Positions 25,581 to 34,171 of a DNA stretch of 64,000 bases are shown piece by piece. The position numbers and the translations under genes are program-made. How positions within the stretch are numbered: the stretch's first letter is position 1; the number at the start of each line of letters is the position of its first letter. Source of the stretch: Hyphococcus flavus (lineage in GTDB: Bacteria; Pseudomonadota; Alphaproteobacteria; Caulobacterales; Parvularculaceae); contig NZ_CP118166.1 of assembly GCF_028748065.1 (NCBI RefSeq), positions 2,371,501 through 2,435,500 of the forward strand. The letters run 5' to 3'. The notes under the pieces are model-generated. The model had not been told where the DNA came from. It saw only the letters and a list, made by a program, of their open reading frames with translations, and ran no database searches.

Positions 25581-26972
25581 CTATCCCAGCTCGGCACGGG
25601 CGGCCTTAAAAGCATCTACGCTTCGTTTAATATCTTCCGGCGTCGTCGCCCATGAGCATACTGATATGCGGATCACGCGTCGGCCGAACCATTCTGCGCC
25701 TGCGGCCCAGCATTCTCCGCCTTCCTGAACGGCGCGCAATACGCTATTTGTTTCTTCATCTGATTTGCAGGCAAACATCAACTGATTGAATGAGGGTTCC
25801 GCCGCCAGTTCAAACCCGGCCTCGGTGATTTCCTGCGCGAACTGTGACGCTCGTTCGCAAAGTAGTGACACTAGATTGTCAACGCCGTCGCGGCCGAGAT
25901 AGGAAAGCGCCGCCCATACATCGAAAGCGCGCGCGCGGCGTGACAATTCAGGCGTAAAAAACATGCCGTCACGGTCGGCGCCATGTTCAAGATAAGAGCC
26001 GGTTGCATGCAGTGCTGTGTTAAGGGCTTCACGGTCTCGGCAAAAGACGACGCCACAGTCATAAGGCGTGTTAAGTGTTTTATGGGCGTCGCACGACCAT
26101 GACATGGCGTTGTTCATGCCTTCAGTCAGGTGAGCATACTGTTTAGCCGCTGCGGCCCACAGGCCAAATGCGCCGTCAACATGCACCCAGGCGCCAGCAT
26201 CGTTTGCTTTTGCACACAGTATTTTGAAATCGTCGAAGGCGCCGCCATTCACATTACCGGCCTGCAAAAGAAGCATGGTGCGCTCGTCGAGAGGCGGGAC
26301 TTTGTCCGTAGCGATCCGTCCATCTCGTCCGGTTTCAACCCATTCTATATTGTCCGTGCCCAGTCCGAGCAAGGTTACCGCTTTGACCACAGTGGCATGA
26401 GCCTGTTCACCGGCAATCACGCGCAAGGACGGCGCGCCGGCCAGTCCTTTTGCGTTGATGTCCCAGCCTTGGCGTTGCAACAGCCGCCAGCGCGCCGCCG
26501 CAAGACCGCAATAGATTGCGAGAGACGAGCCGCTGACAAAACCGGCGACTGTTTCGGGCGGCAAACCGAATAATGTGCGCAACCAATCCTCGCAGATATC
26601 CTCGACTGCGGATGCGGCCGGCGACGTTCGAAAAAGTGGGGCGTTCTGGTCCCATGTATCGCTAAGCAGGCGCGCGGCCCGCGCGACCGGTAAAACGCCG
26701 CCCGTGACAAAACCGAAATATCTTCCGCCGATGGAATTCACGCATGCGTTTGAGAATTTTTCCTGCAACTCGTCGATTACGCTGTCGGCGTCTTGTCCGC
26801 GTTGGGGAAGGTGACTAGTTGCGCCGCGCGCTTTGCCGATTGCGGTTTCATACGGATATGGCCGCCGCGTCGACGCGTATTCCACGAATGCTTTGGCGTA
26901 TTCGAACGCGCGCGTAAGCGCTCGCGCGTCCTGCTGTTCTTCGAGCAGGCGTTGTTGCAGATCATCACTCAT
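25581..26972 (-). CDS. PLP-dependent group II (aromatic-amino-acid type) decarboxylase
   Basis: A 463-residue PLP enzyme of the glutamate/aromatic amino acid decarboxylase family. 'CDAHKTLNTPYDCGVVF' gives the cofactor lysine, 'HVDGAFGLWA' the Asp that holds the pyridine ring, and 'GEQAHATVVKA' the stacking His. Some members are aldehyde-forming or cysteate-type enzymes, so substrate cannot be read off. It is divergent from an Lrp/AsnC regulator 89 bases away, which is likely to control it and suggests amino-acid catabolism or amine formation. Confidence 0.8.
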   Translation of the reverse strand: MSDDLQQRLLEEQQDARALTRAFEYAKAFVEYASTRRPYPYETAIGKARGATSHLPQRGQDADSVIDELQEKFSNACVNSIGGRYFGFVTGGVLPVARAARLLSDTWDQNAPLFRTSPAASAVEDICEDWLRTLFGLPPETVAGFVSGSSLAIYCGLAAARWRLLQRQGWDINAKGLAGAPSLRVIAGEQAHATVVKAVTLLGLGTDNIEWVETGRDGRIATDKVPPLDERTMLLLQAGNVNGGAFDDFKILCAKANDAGAWVHVDGAFGLWAAAAKQYAHLTEGMNNAMSWSCDAHKTLNTPYDCGVVFCRDREALNTALHATGSYLEHGADRDGMFFTPELSRRARAFDVWAALSYLGRDGVDNLVSLLCERASQFAQEITEAGFELAAEPSFNQLMFACKSDEETNSVLRAVQEGGECWAAGAEWFGRRVIRISVCSWATTPEDIKRSVDAFKAARAELG

Positions 26973-26988
26973 TCTCTAATCCTGTATT

Positions 26989-27019
26989 TTCTGCAATTAT
27001 ATACGATTATTTTTGCAAT
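26989..27019. promoter_or_regulatory. Direct repeats in the decarboxylase/Lrp divergent promoter
   Basis: TTCTGCAAT (26989) and TTTTGCAAT (27011) repeat at 22 bases, two DNA turns, in a very AT-rich gap between the decarboxylase and the Lrp/AsnC gene. Lrp-type regulators wrap such phased AT-rich sites, so this is a plausible binding site for the neighbouring regulator. Confidence 0.45.
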
Positions 27020-27061
27020 AGGCTTGTGAAAATTCGAAATAAATATAGATTTATCACATAT

Positions 27062-27514
27062 ATGACGAAAAAAGATGATATTGACGATCGAATATTGCGC
27101 ATTTTGGAGGGCGACGGACGCATTTCCAACGCCGATCTCGCCAAAGCAGTAAACCTTTCAGCCTCGGCCTGCCTGCGCCGTGTTCAGGAACTTGAACGAA
27201 CCGGCGTCATTTCCGGATACCGCGCTGTCCTCAATCGCGACGCTATGGGCGTCGGGTTGATCGCCTATGTGACGGTCGGCCTTTATGAACACACGAAAAA
27301 AACGCAAGCTGAATTCGAGCGGGCGATGCGCGCTGCTCCGCAAGTGCGCGAGTGCCATAATGTAACCGGGGCTGTCGAATATCTGTTGCGCGTCGAGGCG
27401 GCGGACCTTCCATCCTACAAACATTTCCACACGGAGATTTTGGGCATGACGCCGAAAGTCCAGTCCATAACATCATATATTGTTATGGAAACCACAAAAG
27501 ACGAACGGTCCTGA
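27062..27514 (+). CDS. Lrp/AsnC-family transcriptional regulator
   Basis: A 150-residue regulator. The N-terminal HTH runs from 'DDIDDRILRILEGDGRISNA' through 'NLSASACLRRVQELERTGVI'. The RAM ligand-binding domain (about 65-145) includes 'VTGAVEYLLRVEA', the usual effector region. ATG 27062 gives the standard start; an in-frame upstream start at 27026 adds an AT-rich leader without support. It is divergent from the PLP decarboxylase, so it probably senses an amino acid and controls that gene and itself. Confidence 0.9.
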   Translation: MTKKDDIDDRILRILEGDGRISNADLAKAVNLSASACLRRVQELERTGVISGYRAVLNRDAMGVGLIAYVTVGLYEHTKKTQAEFERAMRAAPQVRECHNVTGAVEYLLRVEAADLPSYKHFHTEILGMTPKVQSITSYIVMETTKDERS

Positions 27515-27516
27515 TA

Positions 27517-28599
27517 TTATCCAAACGCCACCGCCGCAATAGGCGGCAGATAGGCGCTTAACTGCGTCCAGCTTTCGCCGCTGTCATCACTCGCCCAGAG
27601 GTTTCCGGTGGTCGATCCCATAATCAGACGGTCGCCGGTTTCATCTACATCCAGCGCGTGACGGAAGACGAGGTCATAGCTTGGTTCTGCCGGCAAGCCG
27701 CTGGTTTTTGCGGTGAATGATTTTGCGCCGTCGGTTGTCTTGTTGACGAGGAACTTCGCATCAACCGGCACGCGATACTCATCCTTGATGCCCGGCACCA
27801 GCCATGCCGTGTCAGGATTGTTCGGATGCGATGCGACCGCAAAACCGAAATCAGCCGGCGGAATATCATTGATTTCTATGAATGTGTCGCCGCCGTCTCG
27901 CGAGAGAAAGACGCCATTATGATGCTGGCACCAGATGGTGTCCGGGTTGTTTGTGCACATGGCGAGACGGTGCGGGTCTTGTGTGTTCAGTTCTTCGGAT
28001 TGCTCCGGCGGGGTGTAATCAGACCGCAGCCCTTTGCCGGTAAGCCGCCAGTTTTTGCCGCCATCATCGCTCTTCCAGATACCGCCACAGGATATGCCGA
28101 GGGTCAGTTTTTTGCTGTCGCGCGGATCGACCAACACAGAATGAATGCCGGGCTTGTCATAGCCGCCGCCGAACCAGCCCTCGCGCTCCGGTCGATCCCA
28201 TAGTGACTCGATTAAAGTCCAGGTTTCGCCTTTGTCTGAGCTTTTAAAAAGCGCGCCAGGGATCGTCCCGGCCCATATGACGCCTGGCTCGTCATCGCCG
28301 CCGGGCTTTAACGTCCAGATAAGGTCAAGCGAAGGCGCGTCTTCATCGCCTTCGCCTGCTTTCGCAAAAGCGGGTGGCGACAGCTCTTTCCAGGTGGCGC
28401 CGTCATCGTCAGAACGGTGCAGCTTGCAGCCGAAATGCCCGAGGTTGAGCGCGGCGTAGAGCGCTCCGTCGCGTCTATCTTTCAACACCGCGCTTACGGG
28501 TTCGCCGAGGAAATCAGGTTTTCCGGTGCTCCATCCCGACCCATTGCGTTTATAGGTGAACAGTCCTTTGCGGCTTGCGACGTAGAATACATCAGCCAT
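27517..28599 (-). CDS. Asp-box (BNR) repeat beta-propeller protein
   Basis: A 360-residue protein with at least five Asp-box motifs of the form S-x-D-x-G-x-T/S-W: 'SDDDGATW', 'SSDKGETW', 'SDDGGKNW', 'SRDGGDTF' and 'SDDSGESW'. They are spaced along a propeller like those of sialidases and sortilin/VPS10. Sialidase catalytic residues are not evident, so it should not be called a sialidase. There is no signal peptide. ATG 28599 is chosen because AGGAGG precedes it by six bases; a GTG just upstream is too close. It follows a MoaD/ThiS-like gene with a 2-base gap. Confidence 0.72.
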   Translation of the reverse strand: MADVFYVASRKGLFTYKRNGSGWSTGKPDFLGEPVSAVLKDRRDGALYAALNLGHFGCKLHRSDDDGATWKELSPPAFAKAGEGDEDAPSLDLIWTLKPGGDDEPGVIWAGTIPGALFKSSDKGETWTLIESLWDRPEREGWFGGGYDKPGIHSVLVDPRDSKKLTLGISCGGIWKSDDGGKNWRLTGKGLRSDYTPPEQSEELNTQDPHRLAMCTNNPDTIWCQHHNGVFLSRDGGDTFIEINDIPPADFGFAVASHPNNPDTAWLVPGIKDEYRVPVDAKFLVNKTTDGAKSFTAKTSGLPAEPSYDLVFRHALDVDETGDRLIMGSTTGNLWASDDSGESWTQLSAYLPPIAAVAFG

Positions 28600-28601
28600 C
28601 A

Positions 28602-28871
28602 CTATCCTCCTGAAAGGGCCTGAAAGACGAACACCTGATCCTTGTCCGTAACCGGATCGCTTAAGCGAATGCGGTCGGTGATCATATCGCCATTGATGAA
28701 AATATTGACGTGCTTTCTGAGGCGGTCCTGATCGTCAAGTAGATAGGAACGCAAAGGTGCGTTCTCTTCAAAGATACTCTCAAGGACGGCGCGCACGGTA
28801 TCGCCCGGCGCCTCAGCCGGCGGGCAGGGGATATGCTTTTGCAAATTGTCGGTGAACTCTATACGCGCCAT
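28602..28871 (-). CDS. MoaD/ThiS-family sulfur-carrier-like protein
   Basis: An 89-residue beta-grasp protein ending in Gly-Gly, the feature used by MoaD and ThiS to carry sulfur as a thiocarboxylate after adenylation. 'VNIFINGDMI' and 'VFVFQALSGG' match the family. No activating MoeB/ThiF enzyme and no molybdopterin or thiamine genes lie nearby. The codons for the last two glycines (GGA GGA) also form the ribosome-binding site of the Asp-box gene, tying the two together. I recall this pairing in other bacteria, but no known role. Confidence 0.78.
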   Translation of the reverse strand: MARIEFTDNLQKHIPCPPAEAPGDTVRAVLESIFEENAPLRSYLLDDQDRLRKHVNIFINGDMITDRIRLSDPVTDKDQVFVFQALSGG

Positions 28872-28945
28872 ATCGCAGCCTCCGTGCGGGTGATCGGCGT
28901 GAATCTATTCGAGCTTTTGAGAGCGGCCCTGTCAATATGAAACGG

Positions 28946-30511
28946 CTAGCTTGTTTCCGCCAGGAATGAGAGTTGTGTGACCATTGCGTTGCGTGCTTCG
29001 GCGTCTCTATCAGTAAGTTTTGTCGGATAGTCACCAGTGAAACAATGGTCGGTAAACGCTGGCGAAGCATCATCACGCTTGCCTTTGCGAAACGCCTTAT
29101 ACAGTCCGTCGAGCGACAGAAAAGCCAGGCTATCCGCGCCAATCATCTGACGGATTTCCTCTACGGTATGATCGACCGCAATCAACTCTTCGTAAGAAGG
29201 CGTGTTTATGCCGTAAAAATCGGGGTGCAATATTGGCGGGCAGGCGATGCGCATGTGCACTTCTTTCGCGCCTGCATTACGCAGCATTTCCGTTATTTTG
29301 CGAGACGTCGTGCCGCGCACGATGGAGTCATCGATCAGCACGACACGTTTGCCTTCAATCAATCCACGGTTCGGCGAATGTTTGCGCTTAACGCCGGCTT
29401 CACGAATTTTCTGCTCCGGCTCGATGAAGGTCCGGCCGATATGATGGCTGCGTATCAACGCCATCTCATATGGCAGGCCGGTTTTTTGCGAATACCCGAT
29501 AGCAGCCGGGACACCCGAGTCAGGAATTGGCGAGACAAGATCAGCTTCGCATGGCGCTTCCTTGGCGAGGCGTTCGCCGAGGCGTTTGCGCAATTCATAA
29601 ACGCTTTCGCCGTCAACGACGGAGTTCGGTTTTGCAAAATAGATGAGTTCGAAGATGCATGGACGAGCATGATCGCGTTCAGGAAAAATCTGTCTGCTCT
29701 CAATGGAGCCGTCGCCTTTGCAAATCACGACTTCGCCCGGTTTTATGTCGCGAACAAACTTGGCGCCGATGATATCGAGCGCGCATGTTTCTGATGCGAG
29801 AATTGGCGCGCCGTCGAGATCGCCCAGCACCAGCGGGCGGATGCCGACCGGGTCGCGTGCGCCAATAAGGCCTTCGGGCGTTAATACCGCAAGCGCGTAT
29901 GCGCCCTCAATTTGCTTGAGCGCCTCGATGAGCTTGTCGGTAACGGAAAGGTATTGTGAACGCGCTGTGAGTTGCAGGAATATTTCCGAGTCCGATGTCG
30001 ACTGAAAAATACAACCGCGCCTGACAAGATCCGCCCGCAGCGTTTTGGAGTTAGTCAGATTGCCGTTATGGGCAATGGCGATACCGGTCTGATCGAGGTC
30101 AGCATAAAGCGGCTGCACATTGCGAAGCACTGTATCGCCTTGTGTGGAATAACGCGTATGCCCGATGGCGGCGTCTCCATTAAGGCCGCCTAAGGTCGCT
30201 GCATCTGAAAAGTTATCCGAGACAAGTCCGAGAAAACGTTCATTGTGAAAATGTTTGCCGTCAAAGCTGGCGATGCCAGCGGCCTCCTGTCCCCTGTGTT
30301 GAAGCGCGTGGAGACCTAGCGCCGTCAGGGCGGCGGCATCATTAGTGCCAATGACGCCGAACACGCCGCATTCCTCAATCAATTTAGGCGGACCGACAAG
30401 AGCCTCGAGCTCAGCCTTTTGTTTGCGATAAGCGGGACCAGCTTCTTGGAGGTATCTGGCGGCGCGTTCTGTGAAACTCATGGCGGCGTCCTGATCCTCT
30501 TTCACGGTCAC
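28946..30511 (-). CDS. purF: Amidophosphoribosyltransferase (PurF)
   Basis: A 521-residue enzyme for the first step of purine synthesis, making phosphoribosylamine from PRPP and glutamine. The N-terminal glutaminase has its nucleophile Cys48 in 'EECGVFGVIG', preceded by a propeptide that is normally cut off. The PRPP-binding loop 'VVLIDDSIVRGTTSRK' is clear near 365. GTG 30511 overlaps the cvpA stop (GTGA); ATG 30481 is an alternative that shortens the propeptide by ten residues. The cvpA-purF order is widely conserved. Confidence 0.97.
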   Translation of the reverse strand: MTVKEDQDAAMSFTERAARYLQEAGPAYRKQKAELEALVGPPKLIEECGVFGVIGTNDAAALTALGLHALQHRGQEAAGIASFDGKHFHNERFLGLVSDNFSDAATLGGLNGDAAIGHTRYSTQGDTVLRNVQPLYADLDQTGIAIAHNGNLTNSKTLRADLVRRGCIFQSTSDSEIFLQLTARSQYLSVTDKLIEALKQIEGAYALAVLTPEGLIGARDPVGIRPLVLGDLDGAPILASETCALDIIGAKFVRDIKPGEVVICKGDGSIESRQIFPERDHARPCIFELIYFAKPNSVVDGESVYELRKRLGERLAKEAPCEADLVSPIPDSGVPAAIGYSQKTGLPYEMALIRSHHIGRTFIEPEQKIREAGVKRKHSPNRGLIEGKRVVLIDDSIVRGTTSRKITEMLRNAGAKEVHMRIACPPILHPDFYGINTPSYEELIAVDHTVEEIRQMIGADSLAFLSLDGLYKAFRKGKRDDASPAFTDHCFTGDYPTKLTDRDAEARNAMVTQLSFLAETS

Positions 30512-31200
30512 TGAGGCTGGTCCTCTTGAAGTATGTCGGCAATGGCGTCGAGATCGTCTTCCTCAACCTCTTCCGGCTCCTCGACGGCGCCGGGCGCAGT
30601 GGAAGATATGGTCGGGTCTGTGGTGGTGACGGTGGTTACGATTTCGTTCAATCCGTTACGATCGCTGCGCGGATATCCGCTTACCGTCGCGTCAACGCCC
30701 TCTTCAGACTGAAGCTTGATTGGCGCATCAAGGTCAGCTGTTTCGGGCGTGAAGGTTTCAAACCAGCTCGCCATGCTGGAAGCGAGTGGTTGCGTCATCG
30801 CTGTCTGAACTTCGCTTGGCTGCTTGGCCTCATCGATATAGTACGTGTACCCCAGATATCCGAGACCAATTAGAACAAGACCTCTCACAAATCCGAAAAC
30901 GCCGCCGCCGATACGGTCAGCCAGCGCCGCACGACCCTCAAGCGGAAATCGCTTCAGTCCGATATGTAGACCGATATGTGCGGCAAGAAAAAAAACAGCG
31001 ATCAGGACAGCGGCGATAATTGCGGTGCCAAAAAAGCTTCCCGCCTGACCTGTCACCGCCAATAGCGGCTCTATGAACAGGAGGGTCAACCCGCCAGCTA
31101 TCCCCAAGGCCAGTAGAGTGGACAGTTCACGTAATCCGCCGCGCAAAACGGCAAATGCGGTTGAGAGGCCAACAACCACGACAAACAGGAGATCAAACAT
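30508..31200 (-). CDS. cvpA: CvpA-family membrane protein
   Basis: A 230-residue inner-membrane protein related to E. coli CvpA, which is needed for colicin V production and affects envelope stress resistance. Four hydrophobic segments fall at about 1-20, 28-48, 62-82 and 100-120. The last 100 residues are acidic, Thr/Glu-rich and likely disordered. The gene overlaps purF by 4 bases, the usual order. The 31201-31324 gap before it holds no visible element. Confidence 0.88.
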   Translation of the reverse strand: MFDLLFVVVVGLSTAFAVLRGGLRELSTLLALGIAGGLTLLFIEPLLAVTGQAGSFFGTAIIAAVLIAVFFLAAHIGLHIGLKRFPLEGRAALADRIGGGVFGFVRGLVLIGLGYLGYTYYIDEAKQPSEVQTAMTQPLASSMASWFETFTPETADLDAPIKLQSEEGVDATVSGYPRSDRNGLNEIVTTVTTTDPTISSTAPGAVEEPEEVEEDDLDAIADILQEDQPQ

Positions 31201-31324
31201 TACAAAGCCTGCCTAACAATGTGCCCGCTTACAGCCTACGGCATGAGCATAACTCACGCCGAGTCGCCTTTTCCAGCCAGTCTTACCTAGCGTTGATGGG
31301 GAGATTTCTCAACAGCTTTTAAGG

Positions 31325-32683
31325 CTAATTGCGCGCCCAGGACACCAGATCGGACAAGGTTGAGGCATACGTGATTTTGAGCACGTCCGATTCTGTTCCG
31401 GCGGGAGCAAGTGCGCCTGAAAACCCTAGTTTTTGTGCTTCCTTAAAGCGCGCCTCCATCTGGTTAACGGCTCTGACGGCGCCGGAGAGGGCCACCTCGC
31501 CAAAGACCACGCAGTCCCGGGGCAAAGGCGTATCGAATAACGAAGAACAAAGGGCAGCCGCCGCTGCAAGGTCAGCTGCTGGTTCAGCGATGCGAAGCCC
31601 GCCGGCCACATTCAGGAAGACGTCATGGCGACCGAAATCGAGACCCGCTCTTGCGTCAAGAACGGCCAACAGCATGGATAGCCGTGCGCTGTCCCATCCG
31701 ACGACGGCTCTGCGCGGTGCGGCGAGCGTGGAAGGTGAGACCAGCGCCTGAATTTCGACGAGCACAGGTCTCGTGCCTTCGATCCCCGCAAACACGGCGG
31801 CGCCTGAGACGTCATGGTCGCCGCCCGTCAAAAATAGTTCCGAGGGATTGGCGACTTCTTTCAGTCCTTCACTCGACATCTCAAAGACGCCGATTTCGTG
31901 AGCTGCGCCGAAGCGGTTTTTGACCGCGCGCAAAATGCGGAAATCCCGGCCCTGTTCGCTTTCGAAATACATGACCGCGTCAACCATGTGTTCGACGACG
32001 CGAGGACCGGCGATTTGGCCATCCTTTGTGACGTGACCAACTAGCAGCAATATCGCGTTTGAAGACTTGGCAAACCGCACCAGTTCCTGTGCGCAAGCGC
32101 GAACTTGTGTCACCGTGCCGGGCGCGGCCGGAAGGGCATCCGACCAGAGTGTTTGAATCGAGTCGATAATGACGACGTCCGGTTTTGCTGATTTCAGCGA
32201 GGCGATGATGTCTCTCAAGGCCGTTGCAGAAGCTAGGTTTACGGGCGCGCTTTCCGCCTCAAGGCGTCTGGCGCGCAGGCGGATTTGCGATGACGACTCC
32301 TCGCCGGAAATATAGGCCACATTGGCGCCGCCGCGAGCGAGGCCTGCAGCGATTTGCAGAAGTAGGGTGGACTTGCCGACGCCCGGGTCGCCGCCGATCA
32401 ACAGCGCAGATCCGGGGGCCAGCCCCCCGCCGCAGGCTCGGTCGAATTCGTTATTGCCGGTGAGAAGACGCGGGATGTCCTCAGACGCGCCAGCAAGAGA
32501 CGTGAAATCGAGTTTCTTAGCTTTGGAATTGGATGATCCGGAGCCGAGGGAGCCTGGCGGTCCGGCTTCGGACGCTTCAAGCTCTATAGTGTTCCATTCC
32601 CCGCAGGCGTCGCAGCGCCCGGCCCATTTTCCATAGACCGCGCCGCAAGACTGGCAGATATAGGTGTCGGAAGAACGGGCCAA
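31325..32683 (-). CDS. radA: DNA repair protein RadA
   Basis: A 452-residue branch-migration ATPase/helicase of recombination repair. It has the N-terminal zinc finger Cys-x2-Cys-x8-Cys-x2-Cys ('YICQSCGAVYGKW'), Walker A 'GGDPGVGKSTLL', the RadA motif 'KNRFG', and the Lon-like C-terminal domain. The open frame extends to 32815, but standard RadA starts just before the zinc finger. TTG 32683 with AAGGAA upstream fits the usual length. Confidence 0.96.
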   Translation of the reverse strand: MARSSDTYICQSCGAVYGKWAGRCDACGEWNTIELEASEAGPPGSLGSGSSNSKAKKLDFTSLAGASEDIPRLLTGNNEFDRACGGGLAPGSALLIGGDPGVGKSTLLLQIAAGLARGGANVAYISGEESSSQIRLRARRLEAESAPVNLASATALRDIIASLKSAKPDVVIIDSIQTLWSDALPAAPGTVTQVRACAQELVRFAKSSNAILLLVGHVTKDGQIAGPRVVEHMVDAVMYFESEQGRDFRILRAVKNRFGAAHEIGVFEMSSEGLKEVANPSELFLTGGDHDVSGAAVFAGIEGTRPVLVEIQALVSPSTLAAPRRAVVGWDSARLSMLLAVLDARAGLDFGRHDVFLNVAGGLRIAEPAADLAAAAALCSSLFDTPLPRDCVVFGEVALSGAVRAVNQMEARFKEAQKLGFSGALAPAGTESDVLKITYASTLSDLVSWARN

Positions 32684-32779
32684 TGCAATGTTCCTTTCGC
32701 ACAGCTTTGCGACGATTGAGGCTCCCGTGCAAGTGCGCATAACCCTCGTATGGACCGAGGTTCGTGCTACAATCTCGTC

Positions 32780-34162
32780 ATGCACGATATAAATTTCGTC
32801 AATCCCTACCTTCACGGGCTATACGCGCCGGTGCGCGAAGAAATCAGCGCCGAAAAACTCGAAGTAATTGGGGAAATCCCACGTGATCTTCACGGCGCTT
32901 ATTTCAGAAACGGGCCGAACCCGAAAACATCCCCAAAGGGAATGCACCACTGGTTCGATGGCGATGGCATGGTGCATGGCGTCTGGTTTGAGAATGGCGA
33001 AGCGAGGTATCGAAACCGCTATGTTCAGACGCAAGATCTGAAAGCTAACGGATCCTCAGTATTGGGTGGAATTTTTGATCCTGCGCGTGATGCGCCGGGC
33101 AGGAAAGTTCATTATCGCGACACGGCCAATACGGACCTTGTCTATCACAATGGAAAGTTGCTTGCGCTCTGGTATATTTCCGGACAGCCGGTTGCAGTGG
33201 ATGCGTCAACACTGGAAACAATCTGCACGGAGACGTTTGACGGCGCCTTGCCGAACAATATTTCCGCTCATTCAAAAGTCGACCCGGAGACCGGGGAGCT
33301 CGTATTCTTCGACTATTCGCTTTACGAGCCAAAAATGTGGACCGGCACGGTATCGGCGCAGGGTGAGCTGACGCAATTTCAGGAAATTGACTTGCCGGGG
33401 CCGCGCTTGCCGCACGACATGGGCATGACGGAAAACTATGTCATCCTGCATGACTTGCCGGTGATCTTTTCGGATAGCGCCATCCGCAATCGCCTGTGGC
33501 AAATTCATGTGGCCGATCAGCAGACACGCTTTGGCGTGGTTCCACGTAAAGGTGGGGCGCCCAAATGGTTCGAGTTTCCCACTTGTTATGTCTATCACGT
33601 GATCAATGCGTGGGAGGAGGGCGACGACGTCGTTATGGCGGCCTGCAAGATGGTTCCAAACGGTTTTGAGCCTGATGCGAAATACGGGCCCTACGCCGCG
33701 ATGGCTGATGTGCTGGCGTTGCGGGCGCAACCCTTTGTCTGGCGTATGAACATGAAAACCGGCAAGGCCCGCGAAGAGCAGCTTGATGATGCGCTGTCAG
33801 AGTTCCCTGTCGTCAACAACAATTTCGCCGGACGTAAAACTCAATATTCGTATCATGTGATTTTCGATGACTGCATCGAGCAGCGATTTACCGGCCTGTT
33901 GAAATATAATTTGCTAACCGGCGCCAGCGAGCGTCATCATTTTCCAAAAGGCGTGTTCGGTTCCGAGCCTGCTTTCGCGCCAAAAGTGAGCGCAGATGGC
34001 GAAGACGATGGCTATCTTATCACGTTTACGCAGGACTTTGATGGAAGGTCGGAGGCGCAGGTGATTGACGCGCAAAACATCAGTGCGCCGCCGCTCGCGC
34101 GGATCAAACTGCCACAGCGCGTGCCGCTGGGGTTTCACGGGGTTTGGGCGCCTGACGTTTAA
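32780..34162 (+). CDS. Carotenoid oxygenase (RPE65/lignostilbene dioxygenase family)
   Basis: A 460-residue iron enzyme that cleaves a double bond in carotenoids, apocarotenals or stilbenes. The four iron-binding histidines are visible at about 164 ('ISAHSKVDP'), 212 ('LPHDMGM'), 273 ('VYHVINAW') and 453 ('GFHGVWAP'). 'FRNGPNP' near 45 is also typical. ATG 32780 is preferred to an upstream start in the same frame. No carotenoid synthesis genes are near, so the substrate is open. Cytosolic, no signal peptide. Confidence 0.9.
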   Translation: MHDINFVNPYLHGLYAPVREEISAEKLEVIGEIPRDLHGAYFRNGPNPKTSPKGMHHWFDGDGMVHGVWFENGEARYRNRYVQTQDLKANGSSVLGGIFDPARDAPGRKVHYRDTANTDLVYHNGKLLALWYISGQPVAVDASTLETICTETFDGALPNNISAHSKVDPETGELVFFDYSLYEPKMWTGTVSAQGELTQFQEIDLPGPRLPHDMGMTENYVILHDLPVIFSDSAIRNRLWQIHVADQQTRFGVVPRKGGAPKWFEFPTCYVYHVINAWEEGDDVVMAACKMVPNGFEPDAKYGPYAAMADVLALRAQPFVWRMNMKTGKAREEQLDDALSEFPVVNNNFAGRKTQYSYHVIFDDCIEQRFTGLLKYNLLTGASERHHFPKGVFGSEPAFAPKVSADGEDDGYLITFTQDFDGRSEAQVIDAQNISAPPLARIKLPQRVPLGFHGVWAPDV

Positions 34163-34171
34163 CAGGCGAAG

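Noticed and set aside
27517-28599. Calling the Asp-box protein a sialidase
   Set aside because: Asp-boxes only show a propeller fold; the Arg triad, Tyr and Glu of sialidases are not evident, and there is no secretion signal.
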